Source of the DNA: Achromobacter sp. AONIH1
GTDB lineage: Bacteria > Pseudomonadota > Gammaproteobacteria > Burkholderiales > Burkholderiaceae_B
Assembly (NCBI RefSeq): GCF_002902905.1
Contig: NZ_CP026124.1
Coordinates: 2,790,001-2,854,000, forward strand
DNA: 64,000 bases
Reading direction: 5' to 3'
Shown: one piece after another, positions 20,524-30,254 of the stretch
Numbering within the stretch: position 1 is the first letter of the stretch
How the letters are laid out: each line of letters starts with the position of its first letter
The notes under the pieces: model-generated
Database searches by the model: none
What the model was told of the DNA's origin: nothing
Seen by the model: the letters and a program-made list of their open reading frames with translations, nothing else
Made by a program: the position numbers and the translations under genes

Positions 20524-20698
20524 TTCACCATGACTCCAGCACCGAAATTCGCTGGACTACGCTACAGCCCGATACAGCAGGTTTATCAATGACTTAAGCG
20601 AGTTCAACATATGCCGGTGCTTTCCGAAACCTGACCTGACTTCCGACCGCCTGACTCCTATCCGGCCCTTGGAATCCAGGTCTTTCCAAGGAGTCATC

Positions 20699-21898
20699 AT
20701 GGCTAAGATCAAACTCACTAAGTCCGCTGTCGATGCGGCGCAACCCCAGGCAGAGGCCGTCGAACTCCGGGACACGCTGGTCCCCGGCTTCCTGTGCAAG
20801 ATTACCCCGGCGGGTCGCAAGGTGTTCATGCTCCAGTACCGGACGAACGCTGGCGAGCGCCGCAAGCCCTCGCTAGGACTGTACGGGGAGCTGACCGTCG
20901 AACAGGCGCGGTCGCTGGCGCAGGAATGGCTGGCCCAAGTCCGCCGAGGCGGAGATCCCGCCGCAGAGAAGGCGGAGGCGCGCCAGGCACCTACGGTCAA
21001 GGAGCTATGCACGAAGTTCATGGAGGACTACTCCAAGAAGCGCAACAAGCTCAGCACCCAAGCCGGCTATCAGGCTGTCATCAATCGCAACATTATTCCG
21101 CTGCTGGGACGCAAGAAAGTTCAGGACGTGAAGCGTCCTGAAATCGCCGGACTGATGGAAAAGCTTTCGTACAAGCAGACCGAGGCGAACAAGGTATTCA
21201 GCGTCTTGCGCAAGATGTTCAACATGGCCGAGGTATGGGGCTATCGGCCCGACGGTACCAACCCTTGCCGTCACGTCCCGATGTTCCCTGCCGGCAAATC
21301 GACTCACCTCATCAGCGACGAAGAAATGGGCAACCTGTTCCGACAGCTCGACAAGATCGAGTCGGAGGGGCTGGAGAACTACGTCATCCCTTTGGGAATC
21401 CGCCTGCAGTTCGAGTTCGCCGGCCGCCGCTCGGAAATCATCGCGCTGGAATGGAACTGGGTTGACTTGCAGAACCGGCGCGTCGTCTGGCCTGACAGCA
21501 AGACAGGCGGCATGTCTAAGCCCATGAGCGAGGAAGCCTATCGGCTACTCTCGACGGCACCCCGGCAGGAGGGTAGCCGCTATGTGCTGCCTTCTCCTAG
21601 CCACGCTGGCAAGCATCTAACCACGGGCGAGTATTACGGTGGCTGGAGCCGTGCGCTCAAGGCGGCTGGCGCTACGCACGTGGGCACGCACGGCATCCGC
21701 CACCGTTCGGCGACCGACATTGCCAATTCGGGCATCCCGGTCAAGGTCGGCATGGCGCTAACGGCGCACAAGACCGTCGTCATGTTCATGCGCTACGTCC
21801 ACACCGAGGATAAGCCGGTGCGAGAGGCGGCCGAACTGGTGGCGAATCGGCGTAAGACGATCACCGGGATGCAGGGAGCCAAGGAGGTGGCCGCATGA
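20699..21898 (+). CDS. int: Tyrosine-type site-specific integrase of the Tn4371 family
   Basis: Excises and integrates the ICE by recombination at TTTTTYAT-type sites. 399 aa, with an N-terminal DUF4102-like arm-binding segment (KIKLTKSAVDAAQPQ, DTLVPGFLCKITPAGRKVF), a core-binding domain, and a C-terminal catalytic domain. Catalytic residues visible are Arg in FEFAGRRSEIIALEW, the HxxR motif in GTHGIRHRSATD, a His in LTAHKTV and the nucleophilic Tyr in MRYVHTEDKP. The start at 20699 has AAGGAG 7 bases upstream. It overlaps the DUF1016 gene by 4 bp (ATGA). Confidence 0.93.
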   Translation: MAKIKLTKSAVDAAQPQAEAVELRDTLVPGFLCKITPAGRKVFMLQYRTNAGERRKPSLGLYGELTVEQARSLAQEWLAQVRRGGDPAAEKAEARQAPTVKELCTKFMEDYSKKRNKLSTQAGYQAVINRNIIPLLGRKKVQDVKRPEIAGLMEKLSYKQTEANKVFSVLRKMFNMAEVWGYRPDGTNPCRHVPMFPAGKSTHLISDEEMGNLFRQLDKIESEGLENYVIPLGIRLQFEFAGRRSEIIALEWNWVDLQNRRVVWPDSKTGGMSKPMSEEAYRLLSTAPRQEGSRYVLPSPSHAGKHLTTGEYYGGWSRALKAAGATHVGTHGIRHRSATDIANSGIPVKVGMALTAHKTVVMFMRYVHTEDKPVREAAELVANRRKTITGMQGAKEVAA

Positions 21899-22962
21899 CC
21901 CGGCGCAAGGCATCCGTCTCAGCGCCAGCAGCGCCGCCCGCGCTGCTGGGCGACATCCGGGCACTGATCGAAGCGTCGCGCCAGCGCGTCGCCTCGGCGG
22001 TCAATGCCGAGCTGACATTGCTGTTCTGGCGCATTGGCCAGCGCATCCATACGGAAGTGCTTGCCGGGCAGCGGGCCGGGTACGGCGACGAAATCCTGCC
22101 GACCCTGGCGGCGCAGCTTGTCCGCGACTACGGACGTAGCTTCGCGGACAAGAACCTGCGCCGGATGGTGCAGTTCGCCGCCACCTTCTCGGACGAGCCA
22201 ATTGTCGTGACGCTGTCACGACAATTGAGCTGGTCGCATTTCGTGGCGCTGCTGCCGCTAAAAGACCCGCTCCAGCGGGACTACTACGTGCAAATGGCCA
22301 GCGCCGAACGCTGGAGCGTGCGGACGCTACGCGAGCGCATCGACTCGATGCTATACGAGCGCACGGCGCTGTCCAAGAAGCCGGACGAGACGATCACGCA
22401 AGAGCTGGCGGCGATGCGCGATGCGCAGCGCATGTCGCCGGCGCTGGTCATGCGCGACCCGTACATCCTCGACTTCCTGGGCCTGCGCGATACCTGGCAG
22501 GAAGGCGACCTGGAAGCCGCGATCATCCGCGAAATGGAGTCTTTTTTGCTGGAGTTGGGCGCGGGCTTCTCTTTCCTAGCCCGGCAGAAACGCATCCAGA
22601 TCGACGACGAGGATTTCCACCTGGACCTGCTGTTCTATAACCGCAAGCTGCGGCGGCTGGTGGCGGTGGAGTTGAAGATCGGCGAGTTCAAGGCAGCATA
22701 CAAGGGGCAGATGGAGCTTTATTTGCGTTGGCTCGACAAGCACGAACGCGAACCGGAGGAAGCCTCGCCGCTGGGCATCATTCTTTGTACCGGCAAGAAG
22801 TCAGAGCAGATCGAGTTGCTGGAGCTGGACAAGTCGGGCATCCACGTAGCCGAATACCTGACGACCCTGCCGCCGCGTGCGGTGCTGGGGGAGCGGTTGC
22901 AGCAGGCGACCGAACGGGCGCGGTTGCAGATCGAGCAGCGGCAGCCTGGCGAGAAGTCCTGA
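21895..22962 (+). CDS. YhcG/DUF1016-type PD-(D/E)XK nuclease protein
   Basis: 355-aa protein with an N-terminal DUF1016 helical domain (residues about 15-160, e.g. LLFWRIGQRIHTEVL, LSWSHFVALLPLKDP) and a C-terminal nuclease domain (about 185-330). The nuclease motif is seen as DDEDFHLDLLFYNRKLRRLVAVELKIG, abbreviated here as Asp in FHLDLLFY and Glu-Leu-Lys in VELKIG. Family members occur in defence islands and mobile elements and are suspected DNases. It starts inside the integrase stop codon (4-bp overlap), so it is co-transcribed with int and may be a cargo gene that travels with it. Confidence 0.85.
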   Translation: MTRRKASVSAPAAPPALLGDIRALIEASRQRVASAVNAELTLLFWRIGQRIHTEVLAGQRAGYGDEILPTLAAQLVRDYGRSFADKNLRRMVQFAATFSDEPIVVTLSRQLSWSHFVALLPLKDPLQRDYYVQMASAERWSVRTLRERIDSMLYERTALSKKPDETITQELAAMRDAQRMSPALVMRDPYILDFLGLRDTWQEGDLEAAIIREMESFLLELGAGFSFLARQKRIQIDDEDFHLDLLFYNRKLRRLVAVELKIGEFKAAYKGQMELYLRWLDKHEREPEEASPLGIILCTGKKSEQIELLELDKSGIHVAEYLTTLPPRAVLGERLQQATERARLQIEQRQPGEKS

Positions 22963-23201
22963 CAGCAGCATCTGTCCAACCGTACACCCAAACCACAGCA
23001 CGAGCATGTGGCAACGGATCTCTTGCTCTATCGAGGCTCCATGCTAGTGTGGAATCGCCATAGGCCGATAAGGAACTGGCCTGCGGCTCAAGGATGCGCT
23101 GGGGCTAGTGGGCGCGAGCGCCCAATCACATGATTATCGCGGGCAGCAGCGCCATGTTCTATGCCGATCGCTGTTTTAATTAAATATCTCAAACTATAAA
23201 G

Positions 23202-24449
23202 TCAGTTAATTTTTTCAAAATATTCACGAATCAAGTCATCATTTTTTAAATACGAATCGAGAACCTGAAACAGAAAAAGATCCCCGCTAATATTTATATC
23301 AAACGGGATCATTGAGTTATCTATTTTGAATGTCTTTATTTTTCTATGCCCCTTGATGTTGGCATTGCTCAATCTTTCTTGATAGCTATCCAACGTATAT
23401 ACGATAAATTCGTGATCCAAGTGAGTTATAAAAAAATCATCGCCTTTTGAACTGTATTCAAGATGGATGACTTGCGTTACGACGTCGTCGCCTGCCACCT
23501 CAAAGTCCTCCATCAATTCTTCAAAAGTCAAACTTAGCTTCTCTGCGTCATGGTGAATCCATAGATTGTTCTCATATTTATCGGTGGAGTAGAACTTTGA
23601 CAATCTAGGAAGGGAAGATATTTTCAATCGCAACGGAGCGCCAAACTCCATCTCCTCCATTGCAGGGACATAATCGGAGACGTAATCAATCCTGAATGCT
23701 ATTTCGGACAGCATTCCTTTTTCAATGAGTTCCTCGATAGAGGTAAGCAGCTTCCTCGGAACTTTTATCCAGAAGTGTCGCCCTATGCGTTCATCGCGTA
23801 TTGTCTGACTATCCTTGTCGTTGAATATCTGAATATTCTCGTTCAGGCTGACAAGACTATATTTAGAGAACTGAGCATCTTCCTTTCTTATGTCAATTCC
23901 AATTTTCTCGTACTCACGTTCAACTACCTTGGAATATTTTAGCTCCAGCATCTCAGCCCTCCCCATGATTGATTGGTGCTTGGAATAAAAAATGCAGCCA
24001 ATGCGATAATTTGCGTAATTTTCTTTTATGTACGAAACACCATCTTCGTCATGGATATGCTTGTAGGAATTGTTGAGAATTTCTAGCGATCCCGGATACT
24101 CGTTGAGATAATTATTTAAGTAGTCCATTAAATGCTGGATTGTCTTTATAGCCAATCGCTTGTCCACTAGATCAAGCTGTGGCCCATAAAACTTGGCTGC
24201 GTTTGGATGGTCGCGTTTGGCTTCAAATTCTTTCAGAATGGCCGCCTTTTCATTCATGCAGCCCTCCGTATAAGCACGCATTACGTCTGCCTGAAAGCTC
24301 TCATTTGCCAGAGAGGTTTGGATGAGGGGAAGCAATTTCTTGACAAAGATCGGGTCTTTATTAAGAAAGACGTAGCAAAATTTCCCAAAGCTGAATAACG
24401 CGATTTTTTCCGAAGAAAATTCATTGATTTCTTCAAAGATATTTTTCAT
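23202..24449 (-). CDS. Unknown AT-rich 415-aa protein in the defence island
   Basis: I do not recognise this protein. 415 aa, rich in Lys, Glu, Ile, Asn and Tyr, with no signal peptide, membrane segment or nucleotide-binding motif. Its DNA is far more AT-rich than everything around it, a sign of recent transfer from a low-GC host. The N-terminal half is helical (RDHPNAAKFYGPQLDLVDKR); the C-terminal half looks beta-rich (HLEYSSKGDDFFITHLDHEF). It lies 288 bp downstream of the Gabija-like helicase on the same strand, at the end of the island. A defence effector or sensor is possible by position only. Confidence 0.7.
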   Translation of the reverse strand: MKNIFEEINEFSSEKIALFSFGKFCYVFLNKDPIFVKKLLPLIQTSLANESFQADVMRAYTEGCMNEKAAILKEFEAKRDHPNAAKFYGPQLDLVDKRLAIKTIQHLMDYLNNYLNEYPGSLEILNNSYKHIHDEDGVSYIKENYANYRIGCIFYSKHQSIMGRAEMLELKYSKVVEREYEKIGIDIRKEDAQFSKYSLVSLNENIQIFNDKDSQTIRDERIGRHFWIKVPRKLLTSIEELIEKGMLSEIAFRIDYVSDYVPAMEEMEFGAPLRLKISSLPRLSKFYSTDKYENNLWIHHDAEKLSLTFEELMEDFEVAGDDVVTQVIHLEYSSKGDDFFITHLDHEFIVYTLDSYQERLSNANIKGHRKIKTFKIDNSMIPFDINISGDLFLFQVLDSYLKNDDLIREYFEKIN

Positions 24450-24737
24450 ATTTTTTACTCAACTCGCCGTAGTCCAAATAGTAAGCGACGGAACCTTGAG
24501 CGTCTCCACTTTGTGGATCGCGCTGCTCCACGTTCGCTATTCGCTCATCCCTGACGGGACTGGCATTCGCCAGCCCTCCACGGCCCGACACTGTGATCCG
24601 GGCCTGCGCGCTCCGCTTGCATGTTGAGCTGGCGACAGCAGGGCATGCAGAGCGAGCCGCGCGCAGATGATTCAGCCAAACGCTAAACAAAGCTGTAGGG
24701 CATCCCATAGAGAGCGCGGTTGCGCTACTCGTGATTT

Positions 24738-26537
24738 CTATGGAATTTGATCGTATCCAAAACTGCATGAGGCAAGCTTGCGAGTTACTTGATACTCTTC
24801 GCCAGAATACTGGCGAACTCGACCTCGTTCCGAAACAAGGTGCAGGTTCTTCCTTGCCCGCGAACCAATGACATACAGCAATTTCATCGCGCTTTCTTGA
24901 CCGTTCGGATCATTGAAATGCGGCACCATATCTTCTAATAATGCATAAGCGATCACTGCATCGAACTCGGCTCCCTTGACGCCGTGTATCGTCGAGATGG
25001 TGATTCCAGTCCTATGCTGAAATACCTTCCTGAATGTCTCAATATCGCCTATAAATTCGCTACCTTCACTCTTCAATCGATTTACCCGGGCTTGCGAACT
25101 ATCGAAGAAGGCAACGTGATGCTCTTGAAGCAGCGTGAAAAGGCGAAAGTCGATTGCTAAGTTTGCAAACAGACGCTCGAAAAATGCGCTCAAGTAGGTA
25201 AGACCATCTGTTTCATCGATCTTAATTGCATTGCACTCCCTCAACAAGGACCTCCGCGTGAGCTTCGACACGCTAGCCCCGGCCGCCTCTAGGTCATTCA
25301 GAATCTCCCCGGCCCACCGCAGTCTGCGCACATACATTCCCGGCGATGCCTGAGTAAGTGCAATCTTAGAAAGCCTGTACCAGAAATTCTCTGTGTCCCG
25401 TGCAAAGGGAACCATACCGGGGCCATCGAATGAGTACTCCGGCATGCTGGCGACCAAACGACGTGTCATGCTTGCAAGATGCGTCCACTGTGGCGCGAGA
25501 ATGCACACCTCGTGAGGTGAGATGCCCATAGTCTCAATGTTGAAACGGATGAGCCGGATGAGCTCAGCGTCCAGATCATTTTTGCTCACTGTGTCGTCGA
25601 ATGAAATAAGGCTTGGGTACGCCTTGTCCTCGGATGCGGCTTCGATGCGTGTGTTGTGAACGTTGTAGTTTCCGAAGTACTCAATGATGCGCTCAGAAGA
25701 ACGGTAGTTCCGCGACAGTTCGAGTTCGTCCAAATCGATATTGGCCATCGCCTTGAAATCCTCGAAGGCAATCGGATATCCGCCAAGCGATTGATAAATC
25801 GCCTGGTTAGGATCTCCGACAATAAAGGCCTTGGTCGCACCTTGACCAGCTTTCAGAATGGCGGTGATGATCGAATACTGAATTCGTTTGGTGTCCTGAT
25901 ACTCGTCGATCAGCACGAAAGAGAACAACTGTGCCAGAAGAGTGCTGATCGCAGGATGACGTGCGATCAGTTGGTACGCATAGTAAAGAATGAGCTCAAA
26001 GTCTAGCTGCCGACTTTCGTGCAGAATCTCAAAATACTTGCCCAATATGACGTGAAGACCCGAATGCTTCCAATCTTGTGGGCAGGAGAGCACATATCCA
26101 GTTTCGGTGTAATAAAACTCACAATCCCAGAATGTTATTTTTGGCTTCTGGTAAGGCTTGCACAATGCCTCCAGGATTTTCTCGCGCTCATGCTGATCGA
26201 TCACACGGAAGCCTCGATCCAACGCTTCGTGATAGATGCCGTACGGTTTCAATATCCATTCAAGACAGAACGAATGTATCGTTCCTATCCATAATCGGGA
26301 TGTATCCACCCCAAGGCTCTCAATGCGCTCGTGGATTTCGTCGGCGGCACGGTGCGTATAAGTGATGGCAACGACAAACTGCTTGTTCGATTTCAGCCTG
26401 GACAACTCATAGGCGATTTTGTAGGTGAGCGTGCGCGTTTTCCCGCTGCCCGGGCAAGCGATGAGAAAGACGCTCCCTGGCTTCAGAATGGCTGCTTCCT
26501 GCTCGGGATTCAGATCATCTTTGTTCCACATGAACAT
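24738..26537 (-). CDS. UvrD/Rep-type superfamily 1 helicase (GajB-like)
   Basis: 599-aa SF1 helicase. Motif I is at residues about 27-34 (ACPGSGKT), motif II reads VLIDEYQDTKR, motif III/IV are visible around LSRNYRSSERIIEYF, and motif V/VI are near ISTIHGVKGAEFDAVIAY and LLYVIGSRARK. It starts 2 bp after the stop of the OLD-family ATPase gene, so they form one operon. An OLD-TOPRIM protein next to a small UvrD-like helicase is the layout of Gabija anti-phage systems (GajA-GajB) and of Class 2 OLD loci. It is larger than the Bacillus GajB I recall, so 'Gabija-like' is the safe call. Confidence 0.85.
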   Translation of the reverse strand: MFMWNKDDLNPEQEAAILKPGSVFLIACPGSGKTRTLTYKIAYELSRLKSNKQFVVAITYTHRAADEIHERIESLGVDTSRLWIGTIHSFCLEWILKPYGIYHEALDRGFRVIDQHEREKILEALCKPYQKPKITFWDCEFYYTETGYVLSCPQDWKHSGLHVILGKYFEILHESRQLDFELILYYAYQLIARHPAISTLLAQLFSFVLIDEYQDTKRIQYSIITAILKAGQGATKAFIVGDPNQAIYQSLGGYPIAFEDFKAMANIDLDELELSRNYRSSERIIEYFGNYNVHNTRIEAASEDKAYPSLISFDDTVSKNDLDAELIRLIRFNIETMGISPHEVCILAPQWTHLASMTRRLVASMPEYSFDGPGMVPFARDTENFWYRLSKIALTQASPGMYVRRLRWAGEILNDLEAAGASVSKLTRRSLLRECNAIKIDETDGLTYLSAFFERLFANLAIDFRLFTLLQEHHVAFFDSSQARVNRLKSEGSEFIGDIETFRKVFQHRTGITISTIHGVKGAEFDAVIAYALLEDMVPHFNDPNGQESAMKLLYVIGSRARKNLHLVSERGRVRQYSGEEYQVTRKLASCSFGYDQIP

Positions 26538-26539
26538 GA

Positions 26540-28678
26540 TCAGAACACCGCGAGTACATCGTTGATGCGATCATCTGGGAACGTGGCAAGCATCTCGTTT
26601 CGGATGCCGACGAAGTCGATGTCTCCATTTCGGAAGGCCAGCAGCTTGGCCCTAAAGTCGTCGAATACGGCAGACGCAGTGAAGATATCTTCTGCATCGA
26701 TGTAGTTCACGCGGTAGCTCAGCACGTTAAACCAGACTTCCTTAGTGACCACCGGATGCGCAAAAGCGATGGCGTCCAAGATGTACTTCGGAATGGCGGT
26801 CTGCGGATCGATCTTCTTTCCCAGCAAGATGGCAAACCATCCCTTGCCGTAGTTGTCCGCCATGGTCAATGCGCGCTGACCGAACAACGCGATGTCCGCT
26901 GATTCGAGCTCCGCCTTGGCCGTCGCGATGGTTGGTGCATCCTTGTAGACATCAGGAAGGATGCCGACCACCTTACGCGCATTGCCGGCGGCAATGAAGT
27001 CGACCTCGAAGGTATGGGGGGCAAAGAATGGAGAAACCCACCCGTTATCTTTGAAGGTGTCTTCCAATAACGCTTTCCTGGCGACCCCTTTTTCCTGGGA
27101 TGCCTGATACTTGCCCTTGCGCCGGAGCAGCCCTTCGGAGTCTCCCGCCGCCGGCGTTGTGTCAATGATGGACTTGTCAAGGTCGGTGACGATGCTGCAC
27201 CGCTTCCGGATTCGGGCATCATCGAAAAGAACCGCGACGTTCTGAAATCCAGTGCTGCGGATATTAATTAAACTGATGCCGAGTTCATCAAGGCTGACGC
27301 CTAGCACGTTCTTGATCAGGATCGGAACGAGAATTTCTTCTGCATCGCCCTCCACTAAGAGGACGCTCTTGGCAAACAACAAGTTGCTACGGACAGCATC
27401 CAGGTAGCGTTGAATGTTGCCGATCTCTTCTGGGTTTAGGCCAATTGCAGGCTGGTATGCCTCGCAACGATCACCTTCTCTGCCGAGGATGTTCACGTTC
27501 TGAACATTGCTGACCTCAGAGATGTGCGTCGAATGGGTCGAATAAATGATCTGTGTGTCGTCGTATTTGAGCTTGTCGAACAGTGTTTTCTGGATATGTG
27601 TGTGAATGTGAGCTTCCGGCTCTTCGATAAGCAGAAAGTTGGCGATCGACTGTTTAGCCTTTTGATACTTGAATTCAAGCAGTTTCAACGTGAGGAATAT
27701 CAGGTTTGCTCCACCAAGGCTCAGCTCGTGGATCGGTCCTTCGTGGCTCTCCCCCGATTCGCCAACGAACAGCTTGAGCGACTGGAACAACTTGTCAGCT
27801 TCGTCTGGCAGATCCGACTTGATAGAAAGAGAAGACGGCGAATACGCCTCACCCGCCGCATCCTTGATGGTGTCTCTGATATCCGTCCGGACGACCTGCA
27901 CGTCTGGCAACGCTTCGATGGAGTCATTCAATGCCTTTACCCCGTCGGTGATAGCCTGGAACGCCACGGGGTCGATATCGCCGCTCTTGCCCTTCAGAAG
28001 CGAAAAGAGCGGATTTGTCCGGTTGTTGTGAAATTCGGAGACGACGTCCCGTAGCGCCTGGACGAAAGTGAACGAAATTTCTTTGGAGACGGACAGCACG
28101 TTCGGAATCTTCGCGCCGATAACACGAAATTCAACCTCTTCATTGAATCGAACATTCGCGAAGTCGCCGACCACATCCTTATAGAAGGCCTCGTCGTTGA
28201 AGTCGGCTTCACTCCGACCTGTGAAAATCGTTTCATAGTCGTCGATGGTGACCGGGTTCAGGATAGCGTCGAGGCCTGCCTGATCACCATCGTTCAATTG
28301 AGAAAGTCGCAGCCTGATTTCCTTCTTCGGACGAAAGATCAGGTTGTAAGTGGCCTTGCCGTTCGCCTCTTCCTCAATTACGCCCGTCCCATGTCGGAAG
28401 AGCGCCTGCACTGATTCATCCGCAGAGATTTCCTCAAACTCAAGACTGATGATGATCCAATGTCCCTGCCAGCGCCCTAGGCCGCGATGAAAGTCGGTAT
28501 GCTCCAGCCGGTAGGCAGAGCGAATCATGTTGTCATCAAGCAGCAATCTGATTGCGCGAAAGAGATTGGTTTTGCCAGATCCATTTTCGCCGATGACAGT
28601 GTTGATACCCTTCTGGAACAGCAGCTTCGTGTTGGGAAAGTTCCGGTAGTTGACCAGGCTGAGCTTGGATATATGCAT
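26540..28678 (-). CDS. OLD-family ATP-dependent endonuclease with TOPRIM domain (GajA-like)
   Basis: 712-aa protein with an N-terminal SMC/RecF-like ATPase (MHISKLSLVNYRNF, Walker A GENGSGKTNLF near residues 32-42, ABC signature region LSLGGANLIFLTLKLLEF, Walker B FLLIEEPEAHIH) and a C-terminal TOPRIM nuclease (Glu in LLVEGDAEEILVPIL, DxD in IVTDLDKSI). This is the class-2 OLD/GajA architecture. The start at 28678 was preferred over 28708 because MHISKLSLVNYRNF is the conserved family start. It is directly followed by the helicase gene. Expected role: nucleotide-sensing DNA cleavage against phage; this is inferred from the family. Confidence 0.87.
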   Translation of the reverse strand: MHISKLSLVNYRNFPNTKLLFQKGINTVIGENGSGKTNLFRAIRLLLDDNMIRSAYRLEHTDFHRGLGRWQGHWIIISLEFEEISADESVQALFRHGTGVIEEEANGKATYNLIFRPKKEIRLRLSQLNDGDQAGLDAILNPVTIDDYETIFTGRSEADFNDEAFYKDVVGDFANVRFNEEVEFRVIGAKIPNVLSVSKEISFTFVQALRDVVSEFHNNRTNPLFSLLKGKSGDIDPVAFQAITDGVKALNDSIEALPDVQVVRTDIRDTIKDAAGEAYSPSSLSIKSDLPDEADKLFQSLKLFVGESGESHEGPIHELSLGGANLIFLTLKLLEFKYQKAKQSIANFLLIEEPEAHIHTHIQKTLFDKLKYDDTQIIYSTHSTHISEVSNVQNVNILGREGDRCEAYQPAIGLNPEEIGNIQRYLDAVRSNLLFAKSVLLVEGDAEEILVPILIKNVLGVSLDELGISLINIRSTGFQNVAVLFDDARIRKRCSIVTDLDKSIIDTTPAAGDSEGLLRRKGKYQASQEKGVARKALLEDTFKDNGWVSPFFAPHTFEVDFIAAGNARKVVGILPDVYKDAPTIATAKAELESADIALFGQRALTMADNYGKGWFAILLGKKIDPQTAIPKYILDAIAFAHPVVTKEVWFNVLSYRVNYIDAEDIFTASAVFDDFRAKLLAFRNGDIDFVGIRNEMLATFPDDRINDVLAVF

Positions 28679-28783
28679 TTGATTCAATCTTGTTGTTGAA
28701 ATCCACATGCCGATCGGCCGATGGATTGGTTGAACACTGCAGCCATTGATCCCAACTACGGAATGGCCAACTGTCAGTTGGTT

Positions 28784-30193
28784 TTAGAACGGCACCGTGT
28801 CTAAGGTAGGAATCGGTTGGAGCGCATTTTTAATCTCGGTTAGCCTTGCAAGTAGTTCATCGAAAGTCACGATCACGATCTCTGCGAACGCATTTCGAAC
28901 GAGCTCGAATGACTTTCTTTGCTGATGCTCTTGTGGCGTCATGCCAGCGACAACTATGCAGCGAACCGCATAGCTGTGGAGGTCGTATCGGTTCATGTTA
29001 TTTTTTATGACGGGTAGTTCACTCTGCAATTTGAAACGCTGATCTAGAATTTGAGCAATCGCTCCACCCAATTCTGTCGATGGGCCAAAAACATCATCTC
29101 CACGATAGGGAGATTTTCCTAGCAGTTCGGTTTGCGGCTTTTTTATCTCAATGAGGCCAAGATTGCCCGTGGAAGCGGATGCGTATAGAAAATCTGAAAA
29201 TTTTCCGCCGGACCCGTTAAGTCGCTTGCCACCTGCATAAGCTTGCCCCTGAACCAGCATGGCTGGAACGGCAAATGCAAGACTAAGTATGAAAGGATTT
29301 TCCAGAAAGAAGCTTTGCCACTTGCTTTCCGTCAGTCCTTTTCCAAGCATTTCCTGGTATCGCTCAATCAGTTGATTCAGTGTGATGAGCTCAATATCAT
29401 TCTTTAATGCCAGCAGCGAGCGCGGCTCAGATTCCGCCAGTGCTTCTATATTGTCTTGAACCATGCGAACAGCGGCGCGCCGATCACGCTTGGAAAGCGT
29501 CACATGCTGCCGCCCACCATCGGTCATTTCCGTTAGTGCATCAGGTCTTACGCTCTTCTTTAGAGCGGGAAATTGTGCTGAATCGGCAGCATGTAATAAG
29601 GTCTGGTAGACATGAAATTGCTTGTCCTTGCGCGCGTCTCTCTGGTGGCGAGAGGCTATGCGATTTAATTCTTTTCTTAATTCATGAAATCTTCTTATTC
29701 CGAGAATAAAGAATGGCGAATCAATTTTCGCGTCATTTCCTTTGTGGACAATGAGTATGCTTACGTTTTCTAAGCTGGCGGCTGTTTCGCAAATTTGCCG
29801 ATATTCCCACAGAAGCCCCAAACCGAATCGAAAATCTTTGGCAAACCCATCCGGCAACTGCTCAAGAAGCCCAACGACATCGTCAGTAGTCTCTGGCAGT
29901 ATGTAGGGCTCGATAACAGGCCGAGCGACGACGATGCGTTCAAGGGTGCCGTATTTAGGTTGCAGGTAATCGTCGCGATCTTCTCGAATATTAAGAGGCC
30001 AAATGGTCAATCTGTCTGGACACACATTGAGCAGTCTCGCTATTGGCGAATCCGGCTTGCGCTCCGCTGCGGGAATATCAGTGAAGAAAACGTTAATGCC
30101 TTCCTCTTCCGGTTCGGCTGCTTCAATGACAAGGAAGGGGCCGCCGTCCAAACGCTCACGTTGATTGAATGCTGAAGGTCTGATAGATGCCAT
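28784..30193 (-). CDS. Shedu-like DUF4263 nuclease
   Basis: 469-aa protein. The C-terminal half carries the Shedu/DUF4263 pattern: LTESKWQSFFLENPFILSLA, then GGKFSDFLYASASTGNLGLI followed by EIKKPQTELLG, and a conserved ELGGAIAQILDQ helix. The Asp in SDFLY and Glu-x-Lys in EIKKP form a PD-(D/E)XK active site. The roughly 260-aa N-terminus has no match I recognise. Shedu (SduA) is a single-gene anti-phage nuclease; here it lies 105 bp upstream of the Gabija-like pair on the same strand. The two may be separate systems, or act together. Confidence 0.82.
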   Translation of the reverse strand: MASIRPSAFNQRERLDGGPFLVIEAAEPEEEGINVFFTDIPAAERKPDSPIARLLNVCPDRLTIWPLNIREDRDDYLQPKYGTLERIVVARPVIEPYILPETTDDVVGLLEQLPDGFAKDFRFGLGLLWEYRQICETAASLENVSILIVHKGNDAKIDSPFFILGIRRFHELRKELNRIASRHQRDARKDKQFHVYQTLLHAADSAQFPALKKSVRPDALTEMTDGGRQHVTLSKRDRRAAVRMVQDNIEALAESEPRSLLALKNDIELITLNQLIERYQEMLGKGLTESKWQSFFLENPFILSLAFAVPAMLVQGQAYAGGKRLNGSGGKFSDFLYASASTGNLGLIEIKKPQTELLGKSPYRGDDVFGPSTELGGAIAQILDQRFKLQSELPVIKNNMNRYDLHSYAVRCIVVAGMTPQEHQQRKSFELVRNAFAEIVIVTFDELLARLTEIKNALQPIPTLDTVPF

Positions 30194-30254
30194 GAACTAT
30201 TCTTGATCCCTACTGTTCAGAGAAACGATTTGCGGGCCTTGCCTCAGCGCAACC

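Noticed and set aside
24433..24768. A 111-aa minus-strand reading between the helicase and the unknown 415-aa gene
   Set aside because: It overlaps the ends of both neighbours, has no recognisable domain, and its composition looks like translated non-coding DNA.
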